This document shows, piece after piece, positions 44,699-53,002 of a DNA stretch of 64,000 bases. Source of the DNA: Acidimicrobiales bacterium (GTDB taxonomy: Bacteria; Actinomycetota; Acidimicrobiia; Acidimicrobiales; SHLQ01); the NCBI GenBank assembly GCA_020628865.1, contig JAHDEJ010000003.1, positions 62,001 to 126,000 of the forward strand. The letters are read 5' to 3'. The notes beneath the pieces are model-generated. The model saw only the letters and a program-made list of their open reading frames with translations. It was not told where the DNA came from and did not search any database. Within the stretch, counting starts at the first letter, position 1, and every line of letters begins with the position of its first letter. Both the position numbers and the translations under genes were made by a program.

Positions 44699-45849
44699 GC
44701 CAGGTTGCGGGCCGCCAGATGGTCGTCGAGCGCACCGAGGCACTCGGGGACGTTGGATCGCCCGATGCCGATCCGGAAATGGTCCATCGGTACGGCCGCC
44801 AACGTCGACTCGTAGACGAAACTCGGGAGCAGTAGCACGCCGTCCTGCTCGACCGCGGTGGTGCAGAAGTCGGCGGCGGTGCCGGGACCGAGCCAGCGTG
44901 GGAACGCAACGCAGCCACCGTCAGGCGATGCGTAGTCGAACAAGCCGTCATGTCGGTCCATGAACTCCCGAACCACGACATCGTTCGCCGCACAGATCGA
45001 CCGGTTCCGATCGAGGATGGCCGCGCTGTTGCGAAGCGCAACAGTGGCGAGCACTTCGCTCGGCCCGGCGTTGCAGATGCTCGTGTAGTGCTTGGCTCGT
45101 TCGAGGCGAGCCAGCGCGTCGCGGTCCTTCGAGGCCACCCAGCCCACACGCAAACCCGGGAGACCCCACGCCTTCGACATGACCGAGATGCTCAGCGCCC
45201 GATCGCTCAGCTCGGCGGCCGCCGGCAGCGTGGCGTCCGGGTCGAGCTCGACACCCCGGTACACCTCGTCGCTGACGACACGAACGCCTCGTGCATCGCA
45301 GAGTTCCAGGAACGATCGCCAGGTCTGCTGATCGGGAACGAACCCGGTTGGGTTGTTCGGAAAGTTGACCGACACGAGCGACGTCTCCGGGCGCAGCATC
45401 GCCTCGAATCGATCGAGGTCGAGAGTCCAGGTCCTGCGCCCTCCAGCGTCCGACCACAGCGGCAGGCCCTCGACGTCGACTCCCGCTGCGACCGGCACCG
45501 ATTCGATCGATTGGTAGTTGGGGACGTTCACGATCACGTGGTCGCCCGGTTCGGCGAAGAGTTGCATGGCCCAGAACAGCGGCTCGCCGGCGCCGGCGAA
45601 TGCCAACGTGTCCTCCATGTCCACGCCGTCGTAGAGGCCGGCGATGGCGTCCCGCAGCGGCTCGGTTCCCCACGTTGGCGTGTAGCCGAGGTGCACGTCG
45701 TCAAGATCCGGCGGGTTCTCGTCCAGCGCCAGCAGGTCCCGGACGGTCATCGACTCTGCGTCGGAGGCGGTCAGATGCCACTCAGCCGAGAACTCCCACT
45801 TCGAGAAGTAGGTCTCCAACGCAAAATCTGGCAGAACGAGCCGGCTCAT
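44695..45849 (-). CDS. Class I/II PLP-dependent aminotransferase
   Basis: A 384-residue fold-type I enzyme. The PLP lysine is in ISVMSKAWGLPGLRVGW, with the NFPNNPTG and SDEVYRG motifs of the family. The N-terminus ETYFSKWEFSAEWHL recalls the capreomycidine-synthase/arginine-type subgroup, though the substrate cannot be fixed. ATG 45849 follows a strong GGAGGAACC site; the frame extends 12 codons upstream without support. It is divergent from an esterase gene, and its stop overlaps that of the SnoaL-like gene. Confidence 0.87.
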   Translation of the reverse strand: MSRLVLPDFALETYFSKWEFSAEWHLTASDAESMTVRDLLALDENPPDLDDVHLGYTPTWGTEPLRDAIAGLYDGVDMEDTLAFAGAGEPLFWAMQLFAEPGDHVIVNVPNYQSIESVPVAAGVDVEGLPLWSDAGGRRTWTLDLDRFEAMLRPETSLVSVNFPNNPTGFVPDQQTWRSFLELCDARGVRVVSDEVYRGVELDPDATLPAAAELSDRALSISVMSKAWGLPGLRVGWVASKDRDALARLERAKHYTSICNAGPSEVLATVALRNSAAILDRNRSICAANDVVVREFMDRHDGLFDYASPDGGCVAFPRWLGPGTAADFCTTAVEQDGVLLLPSFVYESTLAAVPMDHFRIGIGRSNVPECLGALDDHLAARNLA

Positions 45850-45905
45850 GGGTTCCTCCGGGGCGGGTTGCGTCAGTGTACGCATGGGAGCGAGTCGTCA
45901 GCGGC

Positions 45906-45911
45906 TACTGT
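45906..45911 (+). promoter_or_regulatory. -10 box of the esterase gene
   Basis: TACTGT, 6 nt before ATG 45918, without a ribosome binding site; leaderless pattern. Confidence 0.45.
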
Positions 45912-45917
45912 CCGCTC

Positions 45918-46844
45918 ATGACCGAGCTGCTCCCTGAAGTGCAAGCGGTGTTGGACGCGAACGCGGCCGCCAGGCTTCCCGACTTCTCCACGCTGTCAGC
46001 GGACGAGGCGCGAACACTGTTTCTCGAACTCCGCCTCGCTCCGCCGGAGATCGTCCCCGTCGCCGAGGTGCAGGATCGCACCATCCGGGGTCCCGGGGGC
46101 GACCTCGCCGTACGCATCTACCGACCGAACCCCGACGATCGTTCCGCCCCCGTCCTCGTCTGGTTTCACGGCGGTGGCTGGGTGCTGGGCGACCTCGACT
46201 CGGGCGACCTGCCCGGGCGACATCTCGCAGCGAAGGGCGACTGCGTCGTGGTGTCGGTCGACTACCGGCTGGCACCCGAACATCCCTTCCCCGCTGCGTT
46301 CGACGATTGCATGGCGGCGACCGAGTGGACCATCGCCAACGCCGATGCACTCGGGATCGACCCTTCGCGGGTCGCGGTCGGGGGTGACTCCGCCGGGGGC
46401 AACCTTGCCGCATGTGTGGCCGTGCAAGCTGCCACTCGCGGGATCGTGCTCGCCCATCAACTGTTGATCTATCCCGTCATCGCCGCCGAGTTCGACACCC
46501 CGAGCTACGACGCCTTCGCCGAGGGGTTCTTTCTGAGCCGCGCAGGAATGCAGTGGTTCTGGGACCACTACACGGATGCCGCCGAACGAGAAGACCCGCG
46601 AGTCAACCCGCGGTTCAGAACGCTCGCCGGACTCCCGTCCGCCTGGGTGTACACGGCGAGTTGCGATCCGCTGTGCAGCGAGGGGCGAGCGTATGCCGAC
46701 GAGCTCGAGGCAGCCGGCGTGTCGGTCGAGCGCATGGAGGTCGACGGCGCCATCCACGGTGTCTTCTCGATGACGCTCGACTGCGGAACCGAAGCCCGGG
46801 ACGCTGCGGCTGCGTCCCTTCGGGCGGCCTTCGCCATCCGCTGA
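45918..46844 (+). CDS. Alpha/beta hydrolase, hormone-sensitive lipase (HSL) family esterase
   Basis: A 308-residue carboxylesterase. The oxyanion motif is WFHGGGWVLGD (about residues 84-94), the nucleophile is Ser in VGGDSAGGNLA, the Asp is in SCDPLCSEG and the His in DGAIHGVFSM: the full HSL-family set. No signal peptide, so it is cytosolic. It hydrolyses short-chain esters; the natural substrate is unknown. It stands alone between an aminotransferase and a convergent oxygenase. Confidence 0.9.
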   Translation: MTELLPEVQAVLDANAAARLPDFSTLSADEARTLFLELRLAPPEIVPVAEVQDRTIRGPGGDLAVRIYRPNPDDRSAPVLVWFHGGGWVLGDLDSGDLPGRHLAAKGDCVVVSVDYRLAPEHPFPAAFDDCMAATEWTIANADALGIDPSRVAVGGDSAGGNLAACVAVQAATRGIVLAHQLLIYPVIAAEFDTPSYDAFAEGFFLSRAGMQWFWDHYTDAAEREDPRVNPRFRTLAGLPSAWVYTASCDPLCSEGRAYADELEAAGVSVERMEVDGAIHGVFSMTLDCGTEARDAAAASLRAAFAIR

Positions 46845-46858
46845 CGGTTCGTGTCTGG

Positions 46859-47803
46859 TCAGCGATCGAGCGTGCCGAGATCGTGGCCCGCAGCCGTTGG
46901 CTGCTCATCGGGCCAGTTCGTTCGCCACACCTCTGCGGAGAGTTCGCCGACTGGCATCGGTGCACGAGCGAACCCGTCGATCGGGGGAAGCAACGCACGC
47001 ACGGTGACTGCGTGATTCGGCACGAGGAACCACGGAAACGAGTACCGCTCCGCCCCGGACGGGTTGAGGACCCGATGCGGCGTGGCCGGCATGCGGCCGC
47101 CGGACCAGAGCTCGAGCATCTCGCCCGTGTTGACGAGGAGCGCATGCTCGGGGACGTCGGGCTCGATCCAGCTGCCATCGGACGCCCGGACCTGCAAGCC
47201 GCCCACCGGGTCCGGGTGCAGAAAGGTGAGGACGTTCGTGTCCTTGTGTGGGTGGATGCCGACCGAGCCGTCTGCCGGGCGTTCCGGGTAGTGGAGCAGC
47301 GTCATGTTGGTCAGTGGATCCGCATGAAGGGAGCGCAACTCGGCCGTGGTGAGGCCGAGGCTCGGCGCGAGAGTGTCCAGGAGCATGCCTGCGAGGCGAT
47401 CGCACGCGTCCCAGTACTCGAGCACCGTCGGCTTCATCTGCGGGAGTTGCTCCACCCAACGGTTCGGTCCGTACAGCGCACAATCCGATCTGCCCTCGGC
47501 GCACTCCCAGTGGAGCTTGAAGCCCTCATACAGATCGGGGGTCGCTCCGTTGGCCTCGATCCGATTCGGCGTGAAGAACCCGAGCGGGATGTACCCGCGG
47601 TAGTTGTCCCGGGTGATGCGAGCCGATCGTTTCGCGGCTTCCGGTTGCGCGAAAACCTCGGCACAGAGCGTTCGCATGGCCTCGAACTGTTCAACGGCGA
47701 TGCCATGGTCGACCACGGCGAAGAAGCCGATCCGTCGGCAGGCGTCGAGCATCGCCTCGGCGAAGTCGGGGGCGTCGACGGAGAGCACGGGAATCTCTGA
47801 CAT
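46859..47803 (-). CDS. Isopenicillin N synthase-like Fe(II)/2OG oxygenase
   Basis: A 314-residue oxygenase. The N-terminal DIOX_N region includes GFFAVVDHGI. The iron site is IHPHKDTNVLTFL (H-x-D) with the distal His in ATPHRVLNPSG, followed by the RYSFPWF (R-x-S) motif that binds 2-oxoglutarate. It probably hydroxylates or desaturates a small molecule; there are no beta-lactam genes nearby. ATG 47803 lies 6 nt after a minus-strand TAGCGT box, so it is leaderless and transcribed apart from the DMT gene upstream. Confidence 0.88.
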   Translation of the reverse strand: MSEIPVLSVDAPDFAEAMLDACRRIGFFAVVDHGIAVEQFEAMRTLCAEVFAQPEAAKRSARITRDNYRGYIPLGFFTPNRIEANGATPDLYEGFKLHWECAEGRSDCALYGPNRWVEQLPQMKPTVLEYWDACDRLAGMLLDTLAPSLGLTTAELRSLHADPLTNMTLLHYPERPADGSVGIHPHKDTNVLTFLHPDPVGGLQVRASDGSWIEPDVPEHALLVNTGEMLELWSGGRMPATPHRVLNPSGAERYSFPWFLVPNHAVTVRALLPPIDGFARAPMPVGELSAEVWRTNWPDEQPTAAGHDLGTLDR

Positions 47804-47809
47804 CGCCGA

Positions 47810-47815
47810 ACGCTA
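47810..47815 (-). promoter_or_regulatory. -10 box of the IPNS-like oxygenase gene
   Basis: Minus-strand TAGCGT, 6 nt before ATG 47803. It lies in the 33-bp gap after the DMT transporter gene. Confidence 0.45.
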
Positions 47816-47836
47816 GCCCTTGGCAGGCGATCGGGG

Positions 47837-48712
47837 TCACCGCGGGACGGGCTGCATCCGTTCGCGGGTGAAGGCGTAGAGACCGGCGCCGACAACGATT
47901 GCGCTTCCCAGGAACGTGGCGGCGTCAGGTACCTCGTTGAACACGATGATCTGCAGAAGGATCGCGAAGATCATGACGGTGTAGCGAAACGGGGCGCTGA
48001 AGCTCAGGTCGCCCGTGCGAACCGTGATGATGCTGGCCATGTAGCCGATCGTCAGGAAGAGGCCGGCCAGGCCGAGGATGAAGACCTCGCGTGTGTCCAC
48101 GGCACCCCAACCCTGGAACAGCGAGACAACGCCGCCCATCGTGGTGATGGAAATCGCCGTTCCGAGCGCGATCACCAGCGACGGCACGTCGGACGGAATG
48201 TCCTTCGTGGCCAACTCCCGAATCACGACGAGCACGACCGCGACCAGACCGGCCAGGAACCACGGGCTGAAAGCCTCCGACCAGGGGCGCAGGATCACGA
48301 GGACCCCGAGGAAGCCGACCACGACGGCACCGACGCGATGGATGCTCACCGGCTCACGCAACAAGCGGGCCGCAGCGAAGGTCACCGCAATCGGGACGAT
48401 CTGGAGCACGGCGGTGATGCCCGCCAACGGCAGATTGGTGAGCGCCAGCAGGAAGAAGACCGTTCCGATCGTCTCCATCGCGAAGCGGATGATCATCGGA
48501 CGATTCAGCCGGGAAACGAGCATCGGGAGTTCACCCCGCGCCGCCGTCGCCATGCCCAGGATTGCGGTCACGATGCACCCGCGAATGAAGACGGCCTGAA
48601 ACAGCGGCACGTTCTCTGCCGCCAGCTTGATGGCCGTGTCGTTCAGGACGTAGCCCGCCATGCCGAGCGTCATCCACGCCGCGCCCCGCAGGTTCTCCGA
48701 CGTCGATGTCAC
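47837..48712 (-). CDS. EamA-family (DMT) transporter
   Basis: A 291-residue membrane protein with about ten helices in two EamA repeats; the first contains TNLPLAGITAVLQIVPIAV and the second ends AIVVGAGLYAFTRER. DMT proteins export metabolites or amino acids. The start is GTG at 48712, overlapping the ABC-F stop by 4 bp (GTGA), so it is translationally coupled to that gene. Confidence 0.88.
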   Translation of the reverse strand: MTSTSENLRGAAWMTLGMAGYVLNDTAIKLAAENVPLFQAVFIRGCIVTAILGMATAARGELPMLVSRLNRPMIIRFAMETIGTVFFLLALTNLPLAGITAVLQIVPIAVTFAAARLLREPVSIHRVGAVVVGFLGVLVILRPWSEAFSPWFLAGLVAVVLVVIRELATKDIPSDVPSLVIALGTAISITTMGGVVSLFQGWGAVDTREVFILGLAGLFLTIGYMASIITVRTGDLSFSAPFRYTVMIFAILLQIIVFNEVPDAATFLGSAIVVGAGLYAFTRERMQPVPR

Positions 48713-50349
48713 CCGTCGTGCAGCGATCGAGCGAGGCGGAGATCCGTGACCCGGTCGGGCTCTTCGAGCGCAGCCAGCGCAAGTGGCCAATCCGGAAGTT
48801 CGTGCACCGCGCCGTCGTCTCCGATCATGACGAACCGATCGAGGGTCTCCAGGAAGGCTCGGTCGTGGCTGACGGCGACGACGGTACCGACGAATCCGTC
48901 CAGGGCCTGCTCGAGTGCTTCCGACGACTCGATGTCCAGGTTGTCCGTCGGCTCGTCCAGGAGGAGGACGTTGTGGCCTTCAAGCTCGAGGCAGAGGATC
49001 TCCAGTCGCGCCTTCTGACCGCCGCTCAGGGTCTCGAACGCCTGCCGGTAGTGCCGGGCCAGGCCGTAGCGGGCCAGCGCCTTCATCGCCTTCTCCTCGT
49101 CCGGTACGCGTTCGCGGACGATGTCGAGCAACTCGCGGCCGAGAAAGTCCGGACGGTCGTTGATCTGGGTGAAGGTGCCGACCGACGTCCGGGGACCGAG
49201 CCCGATGGTGCCATCGTCCGGCGAAGACTCGCCGGCGAGTGCCCGCATCAGGTGCGTCTTGCCGGTGCCGTTCGGGCCGATGAGGCCCACCCGCTCGCCG
49301 AAGTGGATCTCGTCGCTGAACGGGAGGAACAGGTTATCGATTCCGACCTGGCGCAGGTCCAGCACCCGACGGGCCGAGTCGGCGCCGCGAAGTCCGACGT
49401 GGATCTGCTGATCCGCAACCGGTGGGGGAGGCGGCCCGGCGGCCACGAACTTCTCCCATCGGGTTTCGGCCGCATTCGCCTTGGTCGCGTTCTTGAAGTT
49501 CTGCGCCGCCCGGGCCTTCATCACCTTCATGTGGGCGTGGAGCCGTCGCTCTTCCTCGTTCCAGCGTTTGAGCGCATCACCGAGCTGCGCTTGTCGCTGC
49601 TCGCGTGCGGCCGGGAACGTTCCGTACGACCCACCGTGGACCCAACATCCCGAGCCCTCGAGCACGACGATCTTCGTGGCCACGCGCTCGAGCAGGGCCC
49701 GATCGTGGCTGATCATCAGGATGGTCGTGGGACAATCGACCAGACGTTCCTCGAGCCACAGCCGTGTCGGTATGTCGAGGTAGTTGTCCGGTTCGTCCAG
49801 GAGCAGCACGTCTGCGCCGGAGTCGAGCAGCAGGTCGAGCACGAGCCGTTTCCGCTCGCCACCGGACAGGTCGCCCACGCGGCGCGTCGCCAGATCCTCA
49901 ACCGTCGACTTCACGCTGCGTTCGACCGCGGCCGCCCACTGCGATTCCAGCTCGTAGCCTCCGAGGTCTCCCCAAGCAGTGATCGCTTCGGCGTATGCCA
50001 TGCCGTCGTCCGTCCCGTCGAGCATCGATCGCTCGGCGGCGAACAGCGTGCGGCCCGCCTCGCGGAGCTCAGGCAGGGCAACGTCGAGCAGCATCTCGCG
50101 CAGCGGCCGATCGGGGTCGCCCATGCCGACCTCCTGCGTCATCGTGAGCACCGAGCCGTGCGCCACTGCCTCGCCGCCATCGGCGTCGAGTTCGCCCGAG
50201 AGGATTCGCATGATCGTGCTCTTGCCACCGCCATTCGGGCCGACGATCGCCGCGTGTTCACCGGGGCTCACCCCGAAGCTCACGTCGAAGAAGAGCGAGT
50301 CGCCGCCCGGGGGTGCGTAGTCAAGGTCGGAGACGACGATGCTGGTCAC
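48709..50349 (-). CDS. ABC-F family ATPase
   Basis: A 546-residue soluble protein with two ABC domains and no membrane region. Domain 1: Walker A GPNGGGKS, signature LSGGERKR, Walker B LLLDEPDNYLD. Domain 2: GPNGTGKT, LSGGQKAR, LLLDEPTDNLD. Between them is a charged linker of about 80 residues (RWNEEERRLHAHMKVMKARA), the P-site tRNA-interaction motif of ABC-F proteins. Such proteins act on the ribosome, as translation factors or in antibiotic protection; this one is not closely recognisable as EttA or a known resistance type. The start is GTG at 50349. Confidence 0.9.
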   Translation of the reverse strand: MTSIVVSDLDYAPPGGDSLFFDVSFGVSPGEHAAIVGPNGGGKSTIMRILSGELDADGGEAVAHGSVLTMTQEVGMGDPDRPLREMLLDVALPELREAGRTLFAAERSMLDGTDDGMAYAEAITAWGDLGGYELESQWAAAVERSVKSTVEDLATRRVGDLSGGERKRLVLDLLLDSGADVLLLDEPDNYLDIPTRLWLEERLVDCPTTILMISHDRALLERVATKIVVLEGSGCWVHGGSYGTFPAAREQRQAQLGDALKRWNEEERRLHAHMKVMKARAAQNFKNATKANAAETRWEKFVAAGPPPPPVADQQIHVGLRGADSARRVLDLRQVGIDNLFLPFSDEIHFGERVGLIGPNGTGKTHLMRALAGESSPDDGTIGLGPRTSVGTFTQINDRPDFLGRELLDIVRERVPDEEKAMKALARYGLARHYRQAFETLSGGQKARLEILCLELEGHNVLLLDEPTDNLDIESSEALEQALDGFVGTVVAVSHDRAFLETLDRFVMIGDDGAVHELPDWPLALAALEEPDRVTDLRLARSLHDG

Positions 50350-50394
50350 CCGCTCATCCTGCCGGATGTCATCCCGGTTGGCTCACTCGATTGG

Positions 50395-50400
50395 TAATAC
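50395..50400 (+). promoter_or_regulatory. -10 box of the GGDEF gene
   Basis: TAATAC, 9 nt before GTG 50410; no -35 or ribosome binding site seen. Probably leaderless. Confidence 0.4.
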
Positions 50401-50409
50401 ACTCGTCAT

Positions 50410-52011
50410 GTGACTGGGTCGGTTGCAGACAAGGCGAGCTTGCGCGTGCGCGAGCCGGATTCGCCCGAGGTGGCGGAGGTCATGCGCGCGTGCGTCGAGC
50501 GCTTCGTGCCCGGACCCGAGCTGATGGCCACGCTCGACCGGCTCGTCGAGGAGCCGAGCCTCACGAACCGTGACCGTGCCCGCGTGATGGCCACGCGAGT
50601 GTCTCGGCTGCAGGGCGAGATCCCGCCGAAGGAAATGGCGGCCCGAATCGATCAGATGCTGCCGTTCCTCGAGGCCCATGCGGATCCGGACGTGCTCGGC
50701 TCGACACTCGGCATCGCTGCCACGATCGCCGCCATCGAGGGCGACATGGACACTTGCATCCTCCATGCGCACGCCCTCGAGACACTTCGACGGAACCACC
50801 CAGAGGTGTCCGGCACCGCCGCGGCGAACAACCTCGGGATCGCCTTTCTGGCCATCGGAGCGTATGAACTCGCGGCCACGCAGTTCGGCGGAAGCCTGCG
50901 GCTCGCCCCGGTCGAGAACTCTGCTCGGGCAACCGTGGCCGCGTCCACGAACATCGCGCTCGCCGTCTCCCGGGCCAAGCTGCTTCGCGGACCGCGCGTT
51001 GTGCACCAGTTCCGCCCCGAACTCGATCTGGCCGAGGCATCGCTGCGTTCGCTGCGTGCGCGTGATGCCAACCCGGAAACCGAGTGTTTCGTGGCGGCGG
51101 CGTTGGCGAGTATCGCCATGATCGAAAACGACATGCAGGCCGCGAGCGCCGAGTGGGGGGAGATGGATGCGTTCGCCGCGCACACTGCGGAGGCGTTCAT
51201 CCGCTACTTCAGCGTCGTCGAACTCCCCATCGCCGTCCATCGGGGCGACAACATGCGCGCCGTCGCACTCGCCAACCGGTGTCTGGCTCCCTTCGACGAC
51301 CATGACCTCGTCCCGCTTCGTCGCGTGGAGGCCCTTCGGTGGCGTTCGATCGCCCACGAGCGACTGGGTGACGTGTCCGGAGCGTTGGAAGACGCACGCC
51401 TGGCCGCAGATGCCGCGCTCGAAGACGGTCCGGGCGAGGCGGACATCCTGATTCGGCTCGTCGGCGACCGGGCCGACCTCGAACACCGCCAACAGCGCCT
51501 GTTGGATCGCACCAGCGAACTTCGTGAGCAGGCCCTGATCGACGAGCTCTCGCGTGTCGGCAACCGACGAGCCTTCGACCGCCACCTCGAATCGCTCAGC
51601 GTTGGCCCTGCGATCCCGGTTGCCATCCTGGTCATCGACCTCGACCACTTCAAAGCGATCAACGATCGCCACGGCCACCCCACCGGCGATCGTGTCATCG
51701 CCCGGGCAGCAGCCATCTGCACACAGGCCGGGCGTGCATCCGACCGGGTCTTCCGAATCGGCGGCGATGAATTCGTCGTGGTTGCCGAGACGGACTCGCT
51801 CCAGCACGCTCGGATCCTGGCCGACCGCATCCGCGCCGGATTCCTCGCCGAACCGTGGACGCTCGAAGGCATCGACACCGCAGTCACCTGCAGCATCGGC
51901 GTCGGCATCGGTTCGACCGACGACCTCGCACCAATCCTGCCCTCAGCCGACGCGCACCTCTACGGAGCAAAGCAGGCCGGCCGAAACCGGGTGCATCCCG
52001 AGTCCGTCTGA
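50410..52011 (+). CDS. Diguanylate cyclase with TPR-like N-terminal sensor region
   Basis: A 533-residue cytosolic protein. Residues about 20-350 are all-helical, TPR-like repeats (NNLGIAFLAIGAYELAATQF, LGDVSGALEDARLAAD). A short helix leads to a GGDEF domain at about 375-530: RVGNRRAFD, DLDHFKAINDRHGH and RIGGDEFVVV. The active site is intact and the inhibitory I-site RxxD (RASD) lies exactly five residues before GGDEF, so product inhibition is likely. It makes cyclic di-GMP from two GTP. The helical part probably binds a protein partner. The start is GTG at 50410. Confidence 0.92.
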   Translation: MTGSVADKASLRVREPDSPEVAEVMRACVERFVPGPELMATLDRLVEEPSLTNRDRARVMATRVSRLQGEIPPKEMAARIDQMLPFLEAHADPDVLGSTLGIAATIAAIEGDMDTCILHAHALETLRRNHPEVSGTAAANNLGIAFLAIGAYELAATQFGGSLRLAPVENSARATVAASTNIALAVSRAKLLRGPRVVHQFRPELDLAEASLRSLRARDANPETECFVAAALASIAMIENDMQAASAEWGEMDAFAAHTAEAFIRYFSVVELPIAVHRGDNMRAVALANRCLAPFDDHDLVPLRRVEALRWRSIAHERLGDVSGALEDARLAADAALEDGPGEADILIRLVGDRADLEHRQQRLLDRTSELREQALIDELSRVGNRRAFDRHLESLSVGPAIPVAILVIDLDHFKAINDRHGHPTGDRVIARAAAICTQAGRASDRVFRIGGDEFVVVAETDSLQHARILADRIRAGFLAEPWTLEGIDTAVTCSIGVGIGSTDDLAPILPSADAHLYGAKQAGRNRVHPESV

Positions 52012-52019
52012 GGCCTCAG

Positions 52020-52895
52020 TCAGCGGGCGGCCAGCCATCCGGCAAGAGCTTCGCCGATCTCTGCGGCGCTGTCCTCCTGGATGAAGTGGCTGCCGGCCAC
52101 CGTGACCTCGGTCTGGTTCGGCCAGCTCCGACAGAACTCCCGCTGCTCGCCGGTGAGGATCGTGCCCGGGTCGGCGTTGACGAAGAGCTTCGGCAGCTCG
52201 GCCGCGGACAGCCAGTCCGCATAGTCCTGCACGATCTCGACGACGTCGGCCGGTTCGCCCTCGATCGGAATCTGACGCGGCCAGGTAAGGGTCGGCCGAC
52301 GATCCTCGCCCGCGTTGCGGAACGGCCGTCGGTACTCGTCCATCTCCTCGTCGGTCAGGTCGCGCAGGATGGACGCCGGAAGGATCGCTTCCACGAAGAG
52401 GTTTCGGTTCAGCACCATGTCCTCGCCCTTCTCCGATCGAAGGGATTGGAAGATTCCACGGGCTGCTTCCGGCCACTGGTCCCAGCTGACGGGCATGACG
52501 ATCGCCTCCATGTAGGCGATGCCCGACACACGGTCGCGGTGGCGGTTGGCCCAATCGAAGCCGAGCGCAGAACCCCAGTCGTGAATCACGAAGGTGATGT
52601 CGTCGCCGAGGTCGAGCTGGTCCAGCAGACCGTCGAGGTAGTTGCGGTGCTCGGCAAAGGTGTACGAATCCGGGCCGCTCTGGTCCAGCTTGTCGGAATC
52701 GCCATGTCCGATGAGGTCGGGCACCACGCACCGATGCGTGGACGCCACGTGCGGGACGACATTGCGCCACAGGTACGACGACGTCGGGTTCCCATGGAGA
52801 AACACGACGGGATCGCCGGCGCCTCCGTCGTGCACCGCCATCTGCTTGCCGTGAACGGTCAGGTGGCGCTTGGAAAGGGGTGCAGTGCTCGACAT
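52020..52895 (-). CDS. Haloalkane dehalogenase (HLD-II, LinB/DhaA-like)
   Basis: A 291-residue alpha/beta hydrolase. The active site matches subfamily II at every visible position: halide-binding N36 in HGNPTSS, nucleophile D106 and halide-binding W107 in [10 protein letters not shown], acid E130 in YMEAIVMP, and base His in AGSHFIQED. Numbering is two less than LinB (N38, D108, W109, E132). It hydrolyses carbon-halogen bonds to alcohols. ATG 52895 is preferred to GTG 52916 by comparison with LinB length. No other dehalogenation gene is near. Confidence 0.92.
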   Translation of the reverse strand: MSSTAPLSKRHLTVHGKQMAVHDGGAGDPVVFLHGNPTSSYLWRNVVPHVASTHRCVVPDLIGHGDSDKLDQSGPDSYTFAEHRNYLDGLLDQLDLGDDITFVIHDWGSALGFDWANRHRDRVSGIAYMEAIVMPVSWDQWPEAARGIFQSLRSEKGEDMVLNRNLFVEAILPASILRDLTDEEMDEYRRPFRNAGEDRRPTLTWPRQIPIEGEPADVVEIVQDYADWLSAAELPKLFVNADPGTILTGEQREFCRSWPNQTEVTVAGSHFIQEDSAAEIGEALAGWLAAR

Positions 52896-53002
52896 TCGCC
52901 AAGTCTGTGAGGTCACGATTGGGCGGTCAAACGATTCGAGCCGCCTGAACTCCAGACCGCGGTGGAGAATGCCGAACGATCAGACACGCTGGTTCCTGCC
53001 GA

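Noticed and set aside
46859-47803. Beta-lactam biosynthesis (isopenicillin N synthase)
   Set aside because: Only the oxygenase fold matches; no ACV synthetase or acyltransferase gene is near.
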